A stretch of 11,569 nt of DNA from Clostridia bacterium (GCA_021205485.1 JAJPXK010000023.1:1-11569); one strand, 5' to 3'. Shown: positions 1-7,325, counted from the stretch's first letter. Notes: generated by a model from the letters alone, not told the origin. Numbers and translations are program-made.

Positions 1-4
1 TACT

Positions 5-109
5 CTGTCATTCTGAGTGAAGCGTAAGCGTAATCGAAGAATCTCATACCGACCGCTTTCATTCCATCTAGGGGATCCTTCGGCTCACTTCGTTCGCTCA
101 GGATGACAG
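5..109. repeat. Palindromic dispersed intergenic repeat (GTCATTCTGAG type)
   Basis: The left end carries GTCATTCTGAG (7-17) and the right end carries its near-perfect inverted copy, CTCAGGATGAC (97-107), so the roughly 105-base unit can fold end to end. The interior includes a short tandem hexamer (AGCGTA twice, near 20-31) and a GGATCCTTCGG segment. No open reading frame of note lies in it. Short inverted-end units of this look are widely scattered between genes in many bacterial genomes. I infer it is a non-autonomous dispersed repeat, but copy number cannot be judged from one window. It may begin upstream of base 1. Confidence 0.7.
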
Positions 110-168
110 TATTGGCATGCCCTCGCTCAGGATGACAGTATTGGCATGCCCTCACTCAGGACGACAGG
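95..168. repeat. 29-bp tandem repeat, 2.5 copies, at the right end of the dispersed repeat
   Basis: The unit starts CGCTCAGGATGACAG and runs through TATTGGCATGCCCT. Copies begin at 95, 124 and 153, and the third is truncated at about 168 and diverged (CACTCAGGACGACAGG). Copies one and two are identical over 29 bases. Each contains the 8-base palindrome GGCATGCC (114-121 and 143-150). The unit equals the repeat's right terminus plus about 14 bases of spacer, so it appears to have arisen by local duplication of that end. There are no variable spacers, so it is not a CRISPR array. Confidence 0.85.
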
Positions 169-173
169 TATCA

Positions 174-191
174 GCTCCCCTATAGGGGAGC
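174..191. other. Perfect 18-base palindrome / hairpin
   Basis: GCTCCCC, TATA, GGGGAGC forms a 7-bp GC-rich stem with a 4-base loop. It sits between the repeat cluster and the promoter of the CDF gene. No T-run follows on either strand, so it does not look like an intrinsic terminator. It may be the edge of another repeat or a protein-binding palindrome; function unknown. Confidence 0.5.
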
Positions 192-236
192 CTGAAATAT
201 GCGAGAAAATAAAAAAATAAAATTTAATGCTGCGGC

Positions 237-265
237 TTTACTTTTTTGCCTCTATGTGCTAAAAT
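237..265 (+). promoter_or_regulatory. Sigma-70-type promoter for the CDF transporter gene
   Basis: A TTTACT box (237-242; four of six matches to TTGACA) is followed after exactly 17 bases by TAAAAT (260-265; five of six matches to TATAAT). This would start transcription near 272 and leave a leader of about 20 bases before the ATG at 293. A strong ribosome binding site, GGAGG (283-287), lies five bases before the start codon. The same TTTACT plus T-run pattern recurs in the rqcH promoter. Confidence 0.6.
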
Positions 266-292
266 AGGCGAAATACATTTACGGAGGACGCT

Positions 293-1450
293 ATGAGCGA
301 ACTGTTGATAAAACTTTTCATCCCCTCTGACGCCGCGGAGAAAGAAAAACACTCCCGCTGCGGCATCCTGTCGGGAGTAGTCGGCATAATTTTAAACGTT
401 CTGCTTGTAGCGGGCAAACTTACCTTAGGCATTATAACAGGCTCCGTTGCAATGATCGCCGACGCGGTGAACAACCTGTCTGACGCGGCCTCCTCCGCCA
501 TCACCCTTGTAGGTTTTAAGCTGGCGTCGCAAAAGCCCGACAAGGAACACCCCTTCGGCCACGGCAGAATAGAGTACGTTACGGGTTTGATAGTTTCCGT
601 GCTTATAATATTTATGGCGTTTGAGCTTGGATATTCGTCGGTAGAAAAGATTATAACCCCCGAAAAAACTCAGTTTACATACGTCGCCGTAGGCATACTC
701 GTCGCCGCAATTTTAGTAAAATTCTGGCTGTTTTACTTTAACTTGAGGCTTGCGAAACTTATAAATTCCTCGGCGTTGAAGGCGACTTCTACAGACTCCC
801 TCTACGACGTATTCGCGACAACGGTAGTTTTGGCCTCGCTTATCGGCGGAAAGTATACCGACTTCCCTATAGACGGCGTAGCGGGCCTTATTGTAGCCAT
901 ATTTATATTAAAGGCGGGCATAGGGGCGGTAAAAAGCACGCAGGCCCCGCTGTTAGGCAAACCTATCGCAAAGGAGCTAGCCGAAAAAATTGACAACCTC
1001 GCGCTGGAACACGAAAATATTTTAGGCGTGCACGACCTTATCTACCACGACTACGGGCCCGACAGGGCGATAGTGAGCTTCCATATAGAAGTTCCCTGCG
1101 ATATGACGCTGGTTGACGCTCATTCGCTCGCAGACCATATCGAAAGGGAGATAAAGGAAAAATTCGGCATCGAGGCGGTGATACACGCCGACCCCGTTGT
1201 AATAGACGGCCTTACCGAATACGTAAGGGCTATAGCCGAAAGGGCGTGCAAGGCTGTTGACGGACGCATAGAGATACACGATTTGCAGTGCGTTGAAGAC
1301 GAGAAAAAAGTTTACTTTGATATGATTTTGCCATTTGACCTTAAACTTACCGCCGAAAAGGCCAAAAATAAGGTAAAGGAAATTATGCTGAGGGAAGACA
1401 ATACCCTTGACGTGAATATCACTGTTGACTATCCCTTTATAGAAAGTTAA
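293..1450 (+). CDS. Cation diffusion facilitator efflux transporter, probably Mn2+-type
   Basis: This 385-residue inner-membrane metal exporter belongs to the CDF family, whose members exchange cytosolic divalent metal for protons. About six membrane helices lie within residues 23-212, followed by a cytosolic ferredoxin-like dimerisation domain (about 220-303) and a further C-terminal segment of about 80 residues (305-385) that short family members such as FieF/YiiP lack. The signature EHPFGHGRIEY (85-95) is intact. Aligned to the YiiP metal site, the quartet is Asn60 and Asp64 in helix 2, and Asp168 and Asp172 in helix 5. N-D-D-D is the arrangement described for manganese exporters such as pneumococcal MntE, whereas zinc exporters usually have histidines. 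The gene stands alone with its own promoter, a GGAGG site and a terminator. The family is certain; the metal is inferred. Confidence 0.93.
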   Translation: MSELLIKLFIPSDAAEKEKHSRCGILSGVVGIILNVLLVAGKLTLGIITGSVAMIADAVNNLSDAASSAITLVGFKLASQKPDKEHPFGHGRIEYVTGLIVSVLIIFMAFELGYSSVEKIITPEKTQFTYVAVGILVAAILVKFWLFYFNLRLAKLINSSALKATSTDSLYDVFATTVVLASLIGGKYTDFPIDGVAGLIVAIFILKAGIGAVKSTQAPLLGKPIAKELAEKIDNLALEHENILGVHDLIYHDYGPDRAIVSFHIEVPCDMTLVDAHSLADHIEREIKEKFGIEAVIHADPVVIDGLTEYVRAIAERACKAVDGRIEIHDLQCVEDEKKVYFDMILPFDLKLTAEKAKNKVKEIMLREDNTLDVNITVDYPFIES

Positions 1451-1451
1451 A

Positions 1452-1479
1452 AAAATACCGGCCGCGCGGTCGGTATTTT
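1452..1479. terminator. Bidirectional intrinsic terminator between convergent genes
   Basis: Arms AAAATACCGGCC (1452-1463) and GGTCGGTATTTT (1468-1479) pair over 12 bp, with one G-U-type position and a GCGC loop. On the plus strand it follows the CDF stop codon at 1450 directly and runs into further T residues. On the minus strand it ends in a run of seven T and closes the tig-to-sugar-transferase operon, whose last stop codon is at 1493-1495. Confidence 0.88.
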
Positions 1480-1492
1480 AATTTTACGTATT

Positions 1493-2239
1493 TTAATTTT
1501 GTACTCTGAATTTTGCCCTGCTTGAATCTATTATCGCCTGCGTTTCGCTCTCCTCCGCCTCGCGGACGTCGTCTTCGGTTATCTGTCCCTGAGACAACAA
1601 TTCGTCGGAATAGCTTATTTTGCGCGAGGATAAATCCAGCCTGTCGCCGCGGATTATAAGCAGCAGCTCGTATATCAATACATATATATCCTTGAACAAA
1701 TTGTATTTTTTTGCGTACTCGCAGTCGAGAGAAAAGAGTACGTCGTACGAAGGGCGTTCGGCGAGCTTTGTTATAGCGGGGTTTATTATGCCGGGGCGTA
1801 CGTCAAAGCGGGCGTACGGCTCGTCGTCTATAAAACAACTGTCTTTATAACTTATTACAGACGGCCCTATTATGGACATTTTGCCTGCAAGAACGTCGAA
1901 AAGGTACGGGAGCCTCGACAGGGAGCTTTTTGAAATTCTGGAAGGCTTGCCCTCTTTATTTTCGCAATAAGCAAAGGTGTGCAGATAGATAATTTTGCCG
2001 CCTTTGCCTACGCAGTACTGCCTTGTAAGAGCCTTGTCCGTCCTGTACTTTACGATGACGGCGCAGGTTATAATGCAGGGCGAAAGCACTATTACCGTTA
2101 TCAGAGCTATGAGAAAATCGAGAACGACTTTGGTAAAAGCCCGGTACCACACGGCGAGAACAAACAGTATTATCGCCAGGGCCACAACAGTAAACAGAGC
2201 TATGCCCCATCCCGTTCTGAAAAATTCAGCTACAGTCAT
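1493..2239 (-). CDS. Degenerate bacterial sugar transferase-like membrane protein
   Basis: This 248-residue protein resembles the monotopic phosphoglycosyl transferases (bacterial sugar transferase family; PglC and the WcaJ C-terminal half). It has a first membrane segment (about 11-33), a second hydrophobic stretch with the family's kinking Ser-Pro (38-64, SP at 53-54), a KSSLSRLP segment (104-111), MSIIGPSV (121-128) and VRPGI (147-151). In active enzymes the third segment reads SLDELP, where the Asp-Glu pair is catalytic; here it is Ser108-Arg109. The Pro-Arg-Pro that usually follows the conserved Gly is Pro-Ser-Val. It is therefore probably not an active glycosyl-phosphate transferase, and a regulatory or structural role is possible. 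An acidic tail of about 45 residues follows the domain. The start overlaps the engB stop by four bases (ATGA), which implies translational coupling in the same operon. The family call rests on motif order and is moderately sure. Confidence 0.75.
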   Translation of the reverse strand: MTVAEFFRTGWGIALFTVVALAIILFVLAVWYRAFTKVVLDFLIALITVIVLSPCIITCAVIVKYRTDKALTRQYCVGKGGKIIYLHTFAYCENKEGKPSRISKSSLSRLPYLFDVLAGKMSIIGPSVISYKDSCFIDDEPYARFDVRPGIINPAITKLAERPSYDVLFSLDCEYAKKYNLFKDIYVLIYELLLIIRGDRLDLSSRKISYSDELLSQGQITEDDVREAEESETQAIIDSSRAKFRVQN

Positions 2240-2868
2240 AAATTTTCTTCCCCTTCGGTTTTGTCTTCAGATTTATTTTCTTCGAATAAATTTATAATAT
2301 GTTCTATCCTGGCGAGTACTTCTTCCCTGCCCTGCTTTGTTTCGGACGAGGTGATAATAACGTTGTCTTCGCCGCAGGCGAAGGTGTTGGCTATAAGCCT
2401 CGCCCCGTTTTTTGCCGCCATGCGGGAGACCTTGTCGGCCTTGGTCGCCGCAACGGTAAACGGTATCAGCCCCGCATACAGAAAATGTATCATGTCTTTA
2501 TCGTCCTGCGTAGGCGGATGGCGCACATCGCAAAGCGATATTACGTGAGTCACGTTTGAACTATCGGCGAAAAAGTCCTGCATAAGTTTGCCCCAGCGCT
2601 GCTTTTCTGCCTGAGAGACCCTGGCGTAGCCGTACCCCGGCAGATCGGCGAGAATGAACGGGCCGAAGTCAAAGTAGTTCACCATGCGGGTTCTGCCCGG
2701 CTCTTTGGATACGCGGGCGAGCTTATTACGCCCGGCGAGCATATTTATAAAACTGCTTTTGCCGACGTTGGACTTCCCGCTTACCGCTATTATAGGTTTG
2801 TCCGTGTGGATAAACTGTGTTTTGCTTACCGCGCTGGTAAGATATGTCGCATCGGTTATTTTAAGCAT
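2236..2868 (-). CDS. engB: Ribosome biogenesis GTP-binding protein EngB (YsxC/YihA)
   Basis: This 210-residue TRAFAC-class GTPase is needed for late assembly of the 50S subunit. All G motifs are visible: G1 GKSNVGKS (31-38), G2 with PGRT (57-60), G3 DLPG (75-78), G4 TKAD (142-145) and G5 SSE (174-176). The N-terminal TSAV segment and overall length match the family. A charged tail (about 198-210) is rich in Glu and Lys. The start codon lies 21 bases after the lon stop, behind a weak AAGGGCGG-like site. Lon followed by EngB is the order seen in Bacillus subtilis (lonA-ysxC), so this is a conserved pair rather than a chance neighbour. Confidence 0.97.
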   Translation of the reverse strand: MLKITDATYLTSAVSKTQFIHTDKPIIAVSGKSNVGKSSFINMLAGRNKLARVSKEPGRTRMVNYFDFGPFILADLPGYGYARVSQAEKQRWGKLMQDFFADSSNVTHVISLCDVRHPPTQDDKDMIHFLYAGLIPFTVAATKADKVSRMAAKNGARLIANTFACGEDNVIITSSETKQGREEVLARIEHIINLFEENKSEDKTEGEENL

Positions 2869-2889
2869 ATATGCCGCCCTTTTTATTTT

Positions 2890-5199
2890 TTAAAGCCCTA
2901 TTATGGCGTTTTCGAACACAGTTTTTACCGTTGTTACGGGTATAAAGTTGAGTTCGTCAAGAACGTCTTTAGGCACTTCTTCAAGATCTTTCTGGTTGTC
3001 GCTTGGTATAATTACGTTTTTTACGCCCCTGCGGTATGCGGCGAGGGCCTTTTCTTTAAGCCCGCCGATAGGCAGAACGTTGCCTAACAGGGTAATTTCG
3101 CCCGTCATCGCTACGTCGCCGCGCACGGGTTTTTTTGTGAACGCCGAAAGTATGGCCGTCGCCATAGTTATGCCTGCGCTCGGCCCGTCTTTAGGCGTGG
3201 CGCCTTCGGGCACGTGGATGTGGATATCCGTCTTGTCAAAGACGTCGTCCTGTATGCCGTACTCTTCGGAATTGGAGCGGATATAGCTTATGGCCGCCCT
3301 GGCGCTCTCCTTCATTACGTCGCCGAGTTTGCCCGTAAGCTGTATGTCGCCCTTGCCCTTCATGGCCGATACTTCTATAGTGAGTGTGGTGCCGCCTACC
3401 GCCGTCCACGCGAGGCCCGTGGCCGCCCCTACCTCGTCCTCCTTAGGCTTGTCTTTATCCCTTGAATAACGCGCGGCGCCGAGGTATTCGTGTAAATTTT
3501 CCTTGGTTACCTCTTTTTCTACAGGCTCGTTCTGCGCGTATTTTACGGCCGCCTTGCGGCATATACCGTCTATGCGGCGTTCAAGGCTTCTTACGCCCGC
3601 CTCCATCGTATAGCCGTCTATCGCCGCCTGGATTGCCTCGTCGGTTATGGTTATATCGCCCTCTTTAAGGCCGTTGGCCTCCATCCTTTTAGGGATGAGA
3701 TAGCGTTTAGCTATCTGGACCTTTTCTTCGCGGGTGTAGCCGCTTATCTCGATAAGCTCCATTCTGTCTAACAGCGGGGCGGGGATTGTATCCACGCTGT
3801 TGGCCGTGGTTATGAACAGAACCTTGCTTAAATCGTAGGGAACCTCTAAATACCTGTCGCGGAAAGTGGAATTCTGCGCGGGGTCCAATACCTCTAACAG
3901 GGCGCTGGCGGGGTCGCCGCGGAGGTCTGACGAAAGCTTGTCTATCTCGTCTAACAGGAACACGGGGTTGATTGTACCCGCGTTTTTGAGGCCGTAGATT
4001 ATGCGTCCGGGCATAGAACCTATATACGTACGCCTGTGGCCCCTGATTTCGGCCTCGTCTTTAAGGCCGCCGAGGCTCATACGTACAAACTTGCGGCCTA
4101 AGGCGCGGGCTATGGACGTTGCTATAGACGTTTTGCCTACACCGGGAGGGCCTACAAAACAAAGTATAGGGGCGTTCATGCTCTGCGTGAGTTTTAACAC
4201 GGCGAGGTATTCGGTTATACGCTCCTTTATCTTTTCCAGCCCGTAGTGGTCGGCGTTGAGTATGGCCACCGCGTCCTTCAATTCCTCGGTATCGGTGGTC
4301 TGTTCCGTCCAGGGGAGGTCTAAAATCCAGTCTATATAGTTGCGTATAACCGTGTATTCGGGCGAGGAAGAGGACATCTTGTCCATACGGGCGAGCTCTT
4401 TTAACGCCTTCTCCTCTACCTCCTGCGGCATATGCTTGGCCTTTACCTTGTCCTCTAAGGCGAGGCGTTCGTCCTCGTCGTCGCCGAGTTCGGCGTGAAT
4501 GGCCTTGAGCTGTTCCCTGAGGTAATACTCCCTCTGGTTTTTGTCGATGCTCTGCCTTACGGCGGCGTTGATTTTCCGCTCGAGGCGGACAATTTCAAGT
4601 TCGTCGTTTAAGCACTTTTCTAACTTTCTCAGGCGTTCGGGGATGTATTCTTCCTCTAAAAGCTCCTGCTTTACGCTGTCCTGAACGTTTAAATAGTGCG
4701 AGGCGATGTTTATATATTCCTCTATGCCGCCGCAGCGGTCGAGTTTAGATATTGCGTCTTTGGAAAAATGCGTGTCGTTTACCGATATGTCGCGTACGAT
4801 GTCCTTTGCCGTGCGGAAGTAAGCTTCCTCTAACGTAACGTCGCCGTGCACGGGCTTTATTTCGTCGGCTTCGGCTAAAAAACAATCCTCTTTGGCAAAG
4901 TTAAAGACTCTCGCCCTGTGCAACCCCTCGGCGAGAATGCGGATATTGTTGGACGGAAGGCGGGTTATCTGCTTTATTTTTATAACAGTGCCTACCGTGC
5001 AGATATCCTGTTCGGTAATTTCCTCTTTTGAAGAGTCGGGCTGCCTGCACGCTAAAAGCAGCATATCCGATTCCGAGGCGCGCTTAACGGCGGACAGGGA
5101 TATAATCCTGCCCGCGTCGAAAGACACGGTGGTATCGGGGAACAATACCCTGCCGCGAAGGGGAATCACCGGTATGTTTTTATAGTTTTTCTGTGGCAT
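2890..5199 (-). CDS. lon: ATP-dependent Lon protease (LonA type)
   Basis: This 769-residue cytosolic hexameric AAA+ serine protease degrades misfolded and regulatory proteins. The order is: N-terminal substrate-binding domain (about 8-200), helical linker (about 200-320), AAA+ module with Walker A GPPGVGKT (350-357) and Walker B FLLDEIDK (414-421), then the protease domain (about 590-769). The catalytic dyad is Ser674 in DGPSAG and Lys717 in GGLKEK. Their spacing of 43 residues equals that of E. coli Lon (Ser679, Lys722). There is no transmembrane segment, which excludes the LonB form. An AAGG site lies just before the ATG. A GC-rich hairpin lies directly upstream, between clpX and lon, and may set the relative expression of the two. 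The gene is intact and of normal length. Confidence 0.98.
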   Translation of the reverse strand: MPQKNYKNIPVIPLRGRVLFPDTTVSFDAGRIISLSAVKRASESDMLLLACRQPDSSKEEITEQDICTVGTVIKIKQITRLPSNNIRILAEGLHRARVFNFAKEDCFLAEADEIKPVHGDVTLEEAYFRTAKDIVRDISVNDTHFSKDAISKLDRCGGIEEYINIASHYLNVQDSVKQELLEEEYIPERLRKLEKCLNDELEIVRLERKINAAVRQSIDKNQREYYLREQLKAIHAELGDDEDERLALEDKVKAKHMPQEVEEKALKELARMDKMSSSSPEYTVIRNYIDWILDLPWTEQTTDTEELKDAVAILNADHYGLEKIKERITEYLAVLKLTQSMNAPILCFVGPPGVGKTSIATSIARALGRKFVRMSLGGLKDEAEIRGHRRTYIGSMPGRIIYGLKNAGTINPVFLLDEIDKLSSDLRGDPASALLEVLDPAQNSTFRDRYLEVPYDLSKVLFITTANSVDTIPAPLLDRMELIEISGYTREEKVQIAKRYLIPKRMEANGLKEGDITITDEAIQAAIDGYTMEAGVRSLERRIDGICRKAAVKYAQNEPVEKEVTKENLHEYLGAARYSRDKDKPKEDEVGAATGLAWTAVGGTTLTIEVSAMKGKGDIQLTGKLGDVMKESARAAISYIRSNSEEYGIQDDVFDKTDIHIHVPEGATPKDGPSAGITMATAILSAFTKKPVRGDVAMTGEITLLGNVLPIGGLKEKALAAYRRGVKNVIIPSDNQKDLEEVPKDVLDELNFIPVTTVKTVFENAIIGL

Positions 5200-5209
5200 A
5201 TTTTACCTT

Positions 5210-5244
5210 AAAAGCAGAGGGAAAGTTTTTTACTCCCCCTCTGC
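5210..5244 (-). terminator. Hairpin with short T-run between clpX and lon (partial terminator or attenuator)
   Basis: Read on the minus strand, GCAGAGGG (5237-5244) pairs with CCCTCTGC (5214-5221) over 8 bp around a 15-base loop and is followed by TTTT (5210-5213). The lon AAGG ribosome binding site begins immediately after the T-run. The short T-run and large loop suggest a weak terminator or an RNA-processing/stability element rather than a full stop, because lon has no evident promoter of its own in the 72-base gap. Confidence 0.55.
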
Positions 5245-5271
5245 AAAATTCTGAGCTGTAACTATGGCGGA

Positions 5272-6501
5272 TTACGCCGATTTCTTGTAAATCAATATAG
5301 GCTCCGCCTTGCTGGTAACGCATTCAGGGGTGACAACCACCTCTTCAACGTTCTGTTCTGAGGGAAGGCGGTACATTACGGGGGTCATAAACCCTTCTAT
5401 AATGGTACGCAATCCCCTCGCGCCCGTCTTTAAACGGATGGCGGTGTTGGCGATCTCCCTTACGGCTTCGTCCTGCACGGTGAGCTTTACGCCGTCTAAA
5501 GCGATAAGCTTCTGGTACTGCTTTATTATGGCGTTGCGCGGCTCGGTGAGTATGCTGACGAGGGCGTCTTCGTTGAGGGGGTGAAGACTTACGACTATAG
5601 GAACCCTGCCTACAAATTCGGGTATAAGGCCGTATTTTGTAAGATCCTGAGGTTTTACGTCGGAGAGCATCTCGTAAGAAACTTCGTTGTCGCCGAGTTT
5701 TATATTGCCGCCGAAGCCTAAGCTTGTGTTGTCAAGGCGTTTTTGCACTATTTTATCCAGGCCTACGAAGGCGCCGCCGCATATAAACAATATGTCGGTT
5801 GTGTCTATCCTGAGGCACTCCTGCTGAGGGTGCTTCCTTCCGCCCTGAGGGGGAACGTTTGCAACGGTGCTCTCTATAATTTTTAAGAGGGCCTGCTGCA
5901 CGCCTTCGCCCGAAACGTCGCGGGTTATAGACACGTTTTCGCCTTTGCGGGCGATTTTATCTATTTCATCTATATAGATAATGCCCCTCTGAGCCCGTTC
6001 TATATTGTAGTCGGCGTTCTGGATTAGCTTTAAAAGTATATTTTCTACGTCTTCGCCTACGTAGCCCGCCTCGGTTAAGGTTGTGGCGTCGGTTGTGGCG
6101 AATGGCACGTTCAATATTTTGGCGAGCGTCCTCGCGAGAAGGGTCTTGCCGCAGCCCGTAGGGCCTAATAGAAGTATGTTGCTTTTTTCTATTTCTATTT
6201 CGTCGTTTTTAGACGAAGGGGTCGCCTGGTTGTTTATGCGTTTATAGTGGTTATACACGGCGACGGAGAGAACTTTTTTGGCCTCGTCCTGCCCTATGAT
6301 GTATTTATCCAATTCTGCCTTTATTTCGGCAGGTTTTTTAAGAGGAACGGGCGTGAACCTATCGTCGCCGTCCTCGGCTATCATATCGTGGCTTATTTCT
6401 ATACATTCGTCGCATATGCAGGCGTCGTGCTGCCCTACGATAAGCCTTCTTACCTGGTCTTCGGGTTTACCGCAGAACGAACAGAATTTTTTTTCTTTCA
6501 T
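5272..6501 (-). CDS. clpX: ATP-dependent Clp protease ATP-binding subunit ClpX
   Basis: This 409-residue AAA+ unfoldase forms a hexamer that feeds substrates into ClpP. The N-terminal zinc-binding domain shows the four cysteines Cys7, Cys10, Cys30 and Cys33. Walker A is GPTGCGKT (113-120), pore loop 1 is GYVGED (147-151 region) and Walker B is IIYIDEIDK (174-182). The RKH loop is at 222-224, and sensor 2 lies in GARGLR (360-365). The ClpP-docking loop carries LGF (261-263) where E. coli has IGF. A strong GGGGAGG site lies about five bases upstream of the ATG. Length and motifs are normal. clpP lies 187 bases upstream, separated by a dispersed repeat, so clpX may have its own promoter as well as read-through from tig-clpP. 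Confidence 0.98.
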   Translation of the reverse strand: MKEKKFCSFCGKPEDQVRRLIVGQHDACICDECIEISHDMIAEDGDDRFTPVPLKKPAEIKAELDKYIIGQDEAKKVLSVAVYNHYKRINNQATPSSKNDEIEIEKSNILLLGPTGCGKTLLARTLAKILNVPFATTDATTLTEAGYVGEDVENILLKLIQNADYNIERAQRGIIYIDEIDKIARKGENVSITRDVSGEGVQQALLKIIESTVANVPPQGGRKHPQQECLRIDTTDILFICGGAFVGLDKIVQKRLDNTSLGFGGNIKLGDNEVSYEMLSDVKPQDLTKYGLIPEFVGRVPIVVSLHPLNEDALVSILTEPRNAIIKQYQKLIALDGVKLTVQDEAVREIANTAIRLKTGARGLRTIIEGFMTPVMYRLPSEQNVEEVVVTPECVTSKAEPILIYKKSA

Positions 6502-6571
6502 TTAAACCTCCCCGCACCTTAAAAAGGCACGCATATGTAGCGGACTCCGCCGACGACACTTTTTAAACGTT

Positions 6572-6601
6572 ATTATTTTTTAATAACTAAAGCGCCGTCA
6601 A
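6572..6601 (-). promoter_or_regulatory. Possible promoter for clpX
   Basis: On the minus strand, TTGACG (6596-6601; five of six matches) and AATAAT (6572-6577; five of six matches, but lacking the important first T) are 18 bases apart. An AT-rich inverted repeat (GTTATTA and TAATAAC, 6569-6587) overlaps the -10 region. Transcription from here would give a leader of about 65 bases for clpX. No CtsR heptads or CIRCE element are visible. Confidence 0.35.
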
Positions 6602-6612
6602 GCTGTGCCGTC

Positions 6613-6660
6613 CGCCCGTTCGGGCGAGATTGCCACGGGGTAATTCCCCCTCGCAATGAC
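6613..6660. repeat. Second-type dispersed intergenic repeat (GTCATTGCGAG type) in the clpP-clpX gap
   Basis: Read on the minus strand, the unit begins GTCATTGCGAG (6650-6660). Its ATTGC and GCAAT ends (6653-6657 and 6629-6633) and its CCCC and GGGG blocks pair imperfectly. It is followed by a separate perfect hairpin, CGCCCG-TT-CGGGCG (6613-6626). Its leading end matches the repeat at 5-109 in the pattern GTCATTNNGAG. It has no coding potential. It is probably an inserted short palindromic repeat that splits the clpP-clpX transcription unit. Confidence 0.65.
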
Positions 6661-6688
6661 ATAAAGGTTTCTGCCGTCGCTAATTTTT

Positions 6689-7294
6689 TCAGCGTTTTAA
6701 GAATACTTTATCTATAAGTCCGTATTCGAGGGCCTGCTGCGCCGTAAGATAATTATCCCTGTCGGTATCCTGCTCGATCTGCGCGAGGGGTTTGCCCGTG
6801 TTGGCAGATAAAATTTCGTTGAGCTTAGCCCTTGTACGCAAAATATGCTCGGCAGCGATTTTAATGTCGCTCGCCTGGCCCTGAGCCCCGCCTAAAGGCT
6901 GGTGGATCATAATTTCGCTGCTCGGAAGGGCGTAACGCTTGCCCTTTTGCCCGCTTGAAAGAAGGAATGCGCCCATAGAGGCCGCCATGCCTATACATAT
7001 TGTAGACACGTCGCATTTTACGTAATTCATAGTGTCGTAAATGGCGAACCCTGCCGAAACCGAACCGCCGGGGCTGTTTATATAGAGGGAAATATCCTTG
7101 GAAGGATCTTTAGCTTCAAGGTAGATAAGCTGCGCCACTACGGTGTTTGCCGTAGCGTCGTCAATTTCGCCGCTCAAGAATATTATTCTGTCTTCTAAAA
7201 GGCGGCTGTAAATGTCGTAAGAACGTTCGCCCCGAGAGGTCTGTTCTACAATGTAGGGGACGAGAGCGTCCCTTTCGTTAATGATTTTACTCAT
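6689..7294 (-). CDS. clpP: ATP-dependent Clp protease proteolytic subunit ClpP
   Basis: This 201-residue serine peptidase of family S14 forms the two-ring barrel that degrades proteins unfolded by ClpX. The catalytic triad is visible: Ser106 in GMAASMG, His131 in MIHQPLGG, and Asp180 in the DRDNYL segment. The Ser-His-Asp spacing fits the E. coli enzyme. The SPGGSV strand (74-79) that guides substrate is present. A few residues before the conserved body may be removed by self-processing. The AAGGAG site (7299-7305 region) is about five bases before the ATG. The gene lies 31 bases after the tig stop codon with no hairpin between them, so tig and clpP are very likely cotranscribed. Confidence 0.98.
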   Translation of the reverse strand: MSKIINERDALVPYIVEQTSRGERSYDIYSRLLEDRIIFLSGEIDDATANTVVAQLIYLEAKDPSKDISLYINSPGGSVSAGFAIYDTMNYVKCDVSTICIGMAASMGAFLLSSGQKGKRYALPSSEIMIHQPLGGAQGQASDIKIAAEHILRTRAKLNEILSANTGKPLAQIEQDTDRDNYLTAQQALEYGLIDKVFLKR

Positions 7295-7325
7295 TTATGC
7301 TCCTTGCGTTATAGCAAAATAAAAA

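Noticed and set aside
95..168. Possible CRISPR array with 29-base periodicity
   Set aside because: The whole 29-base unit is repeated with no variable spacers, and no cas genes are present; it is a plain tandem repeat.
174..191. Hairpin as a terminator of an upstream gene
   Set aside because: No T-run follows the stem on either strand, and no gene ends nearby in the window.
170..292. Manganese (yybP-ykoY) riboswitch in front of the CDF gene
   Set aside because: The predicted leader is only about 20 bases and the upstream DNA is repeat-derived; no riboswitch core could be recognised.
1979..2548. Long plus-strand open frame opposite the sugar transferase and engB genes
   Set aside because: It is antisense to two recognised genes, has no ribosome binding site and has atypical composition; other antisense frames over lon, clpX, tig, rqcH and the CDF gene were rejected for the same reason.
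6540..6550. Short palindrome GCGGA-C-TCCGC upstream of clpX
   Set aside because: The arms are five bases with a one-base centre and no supporting context; this could easily occur by chance.
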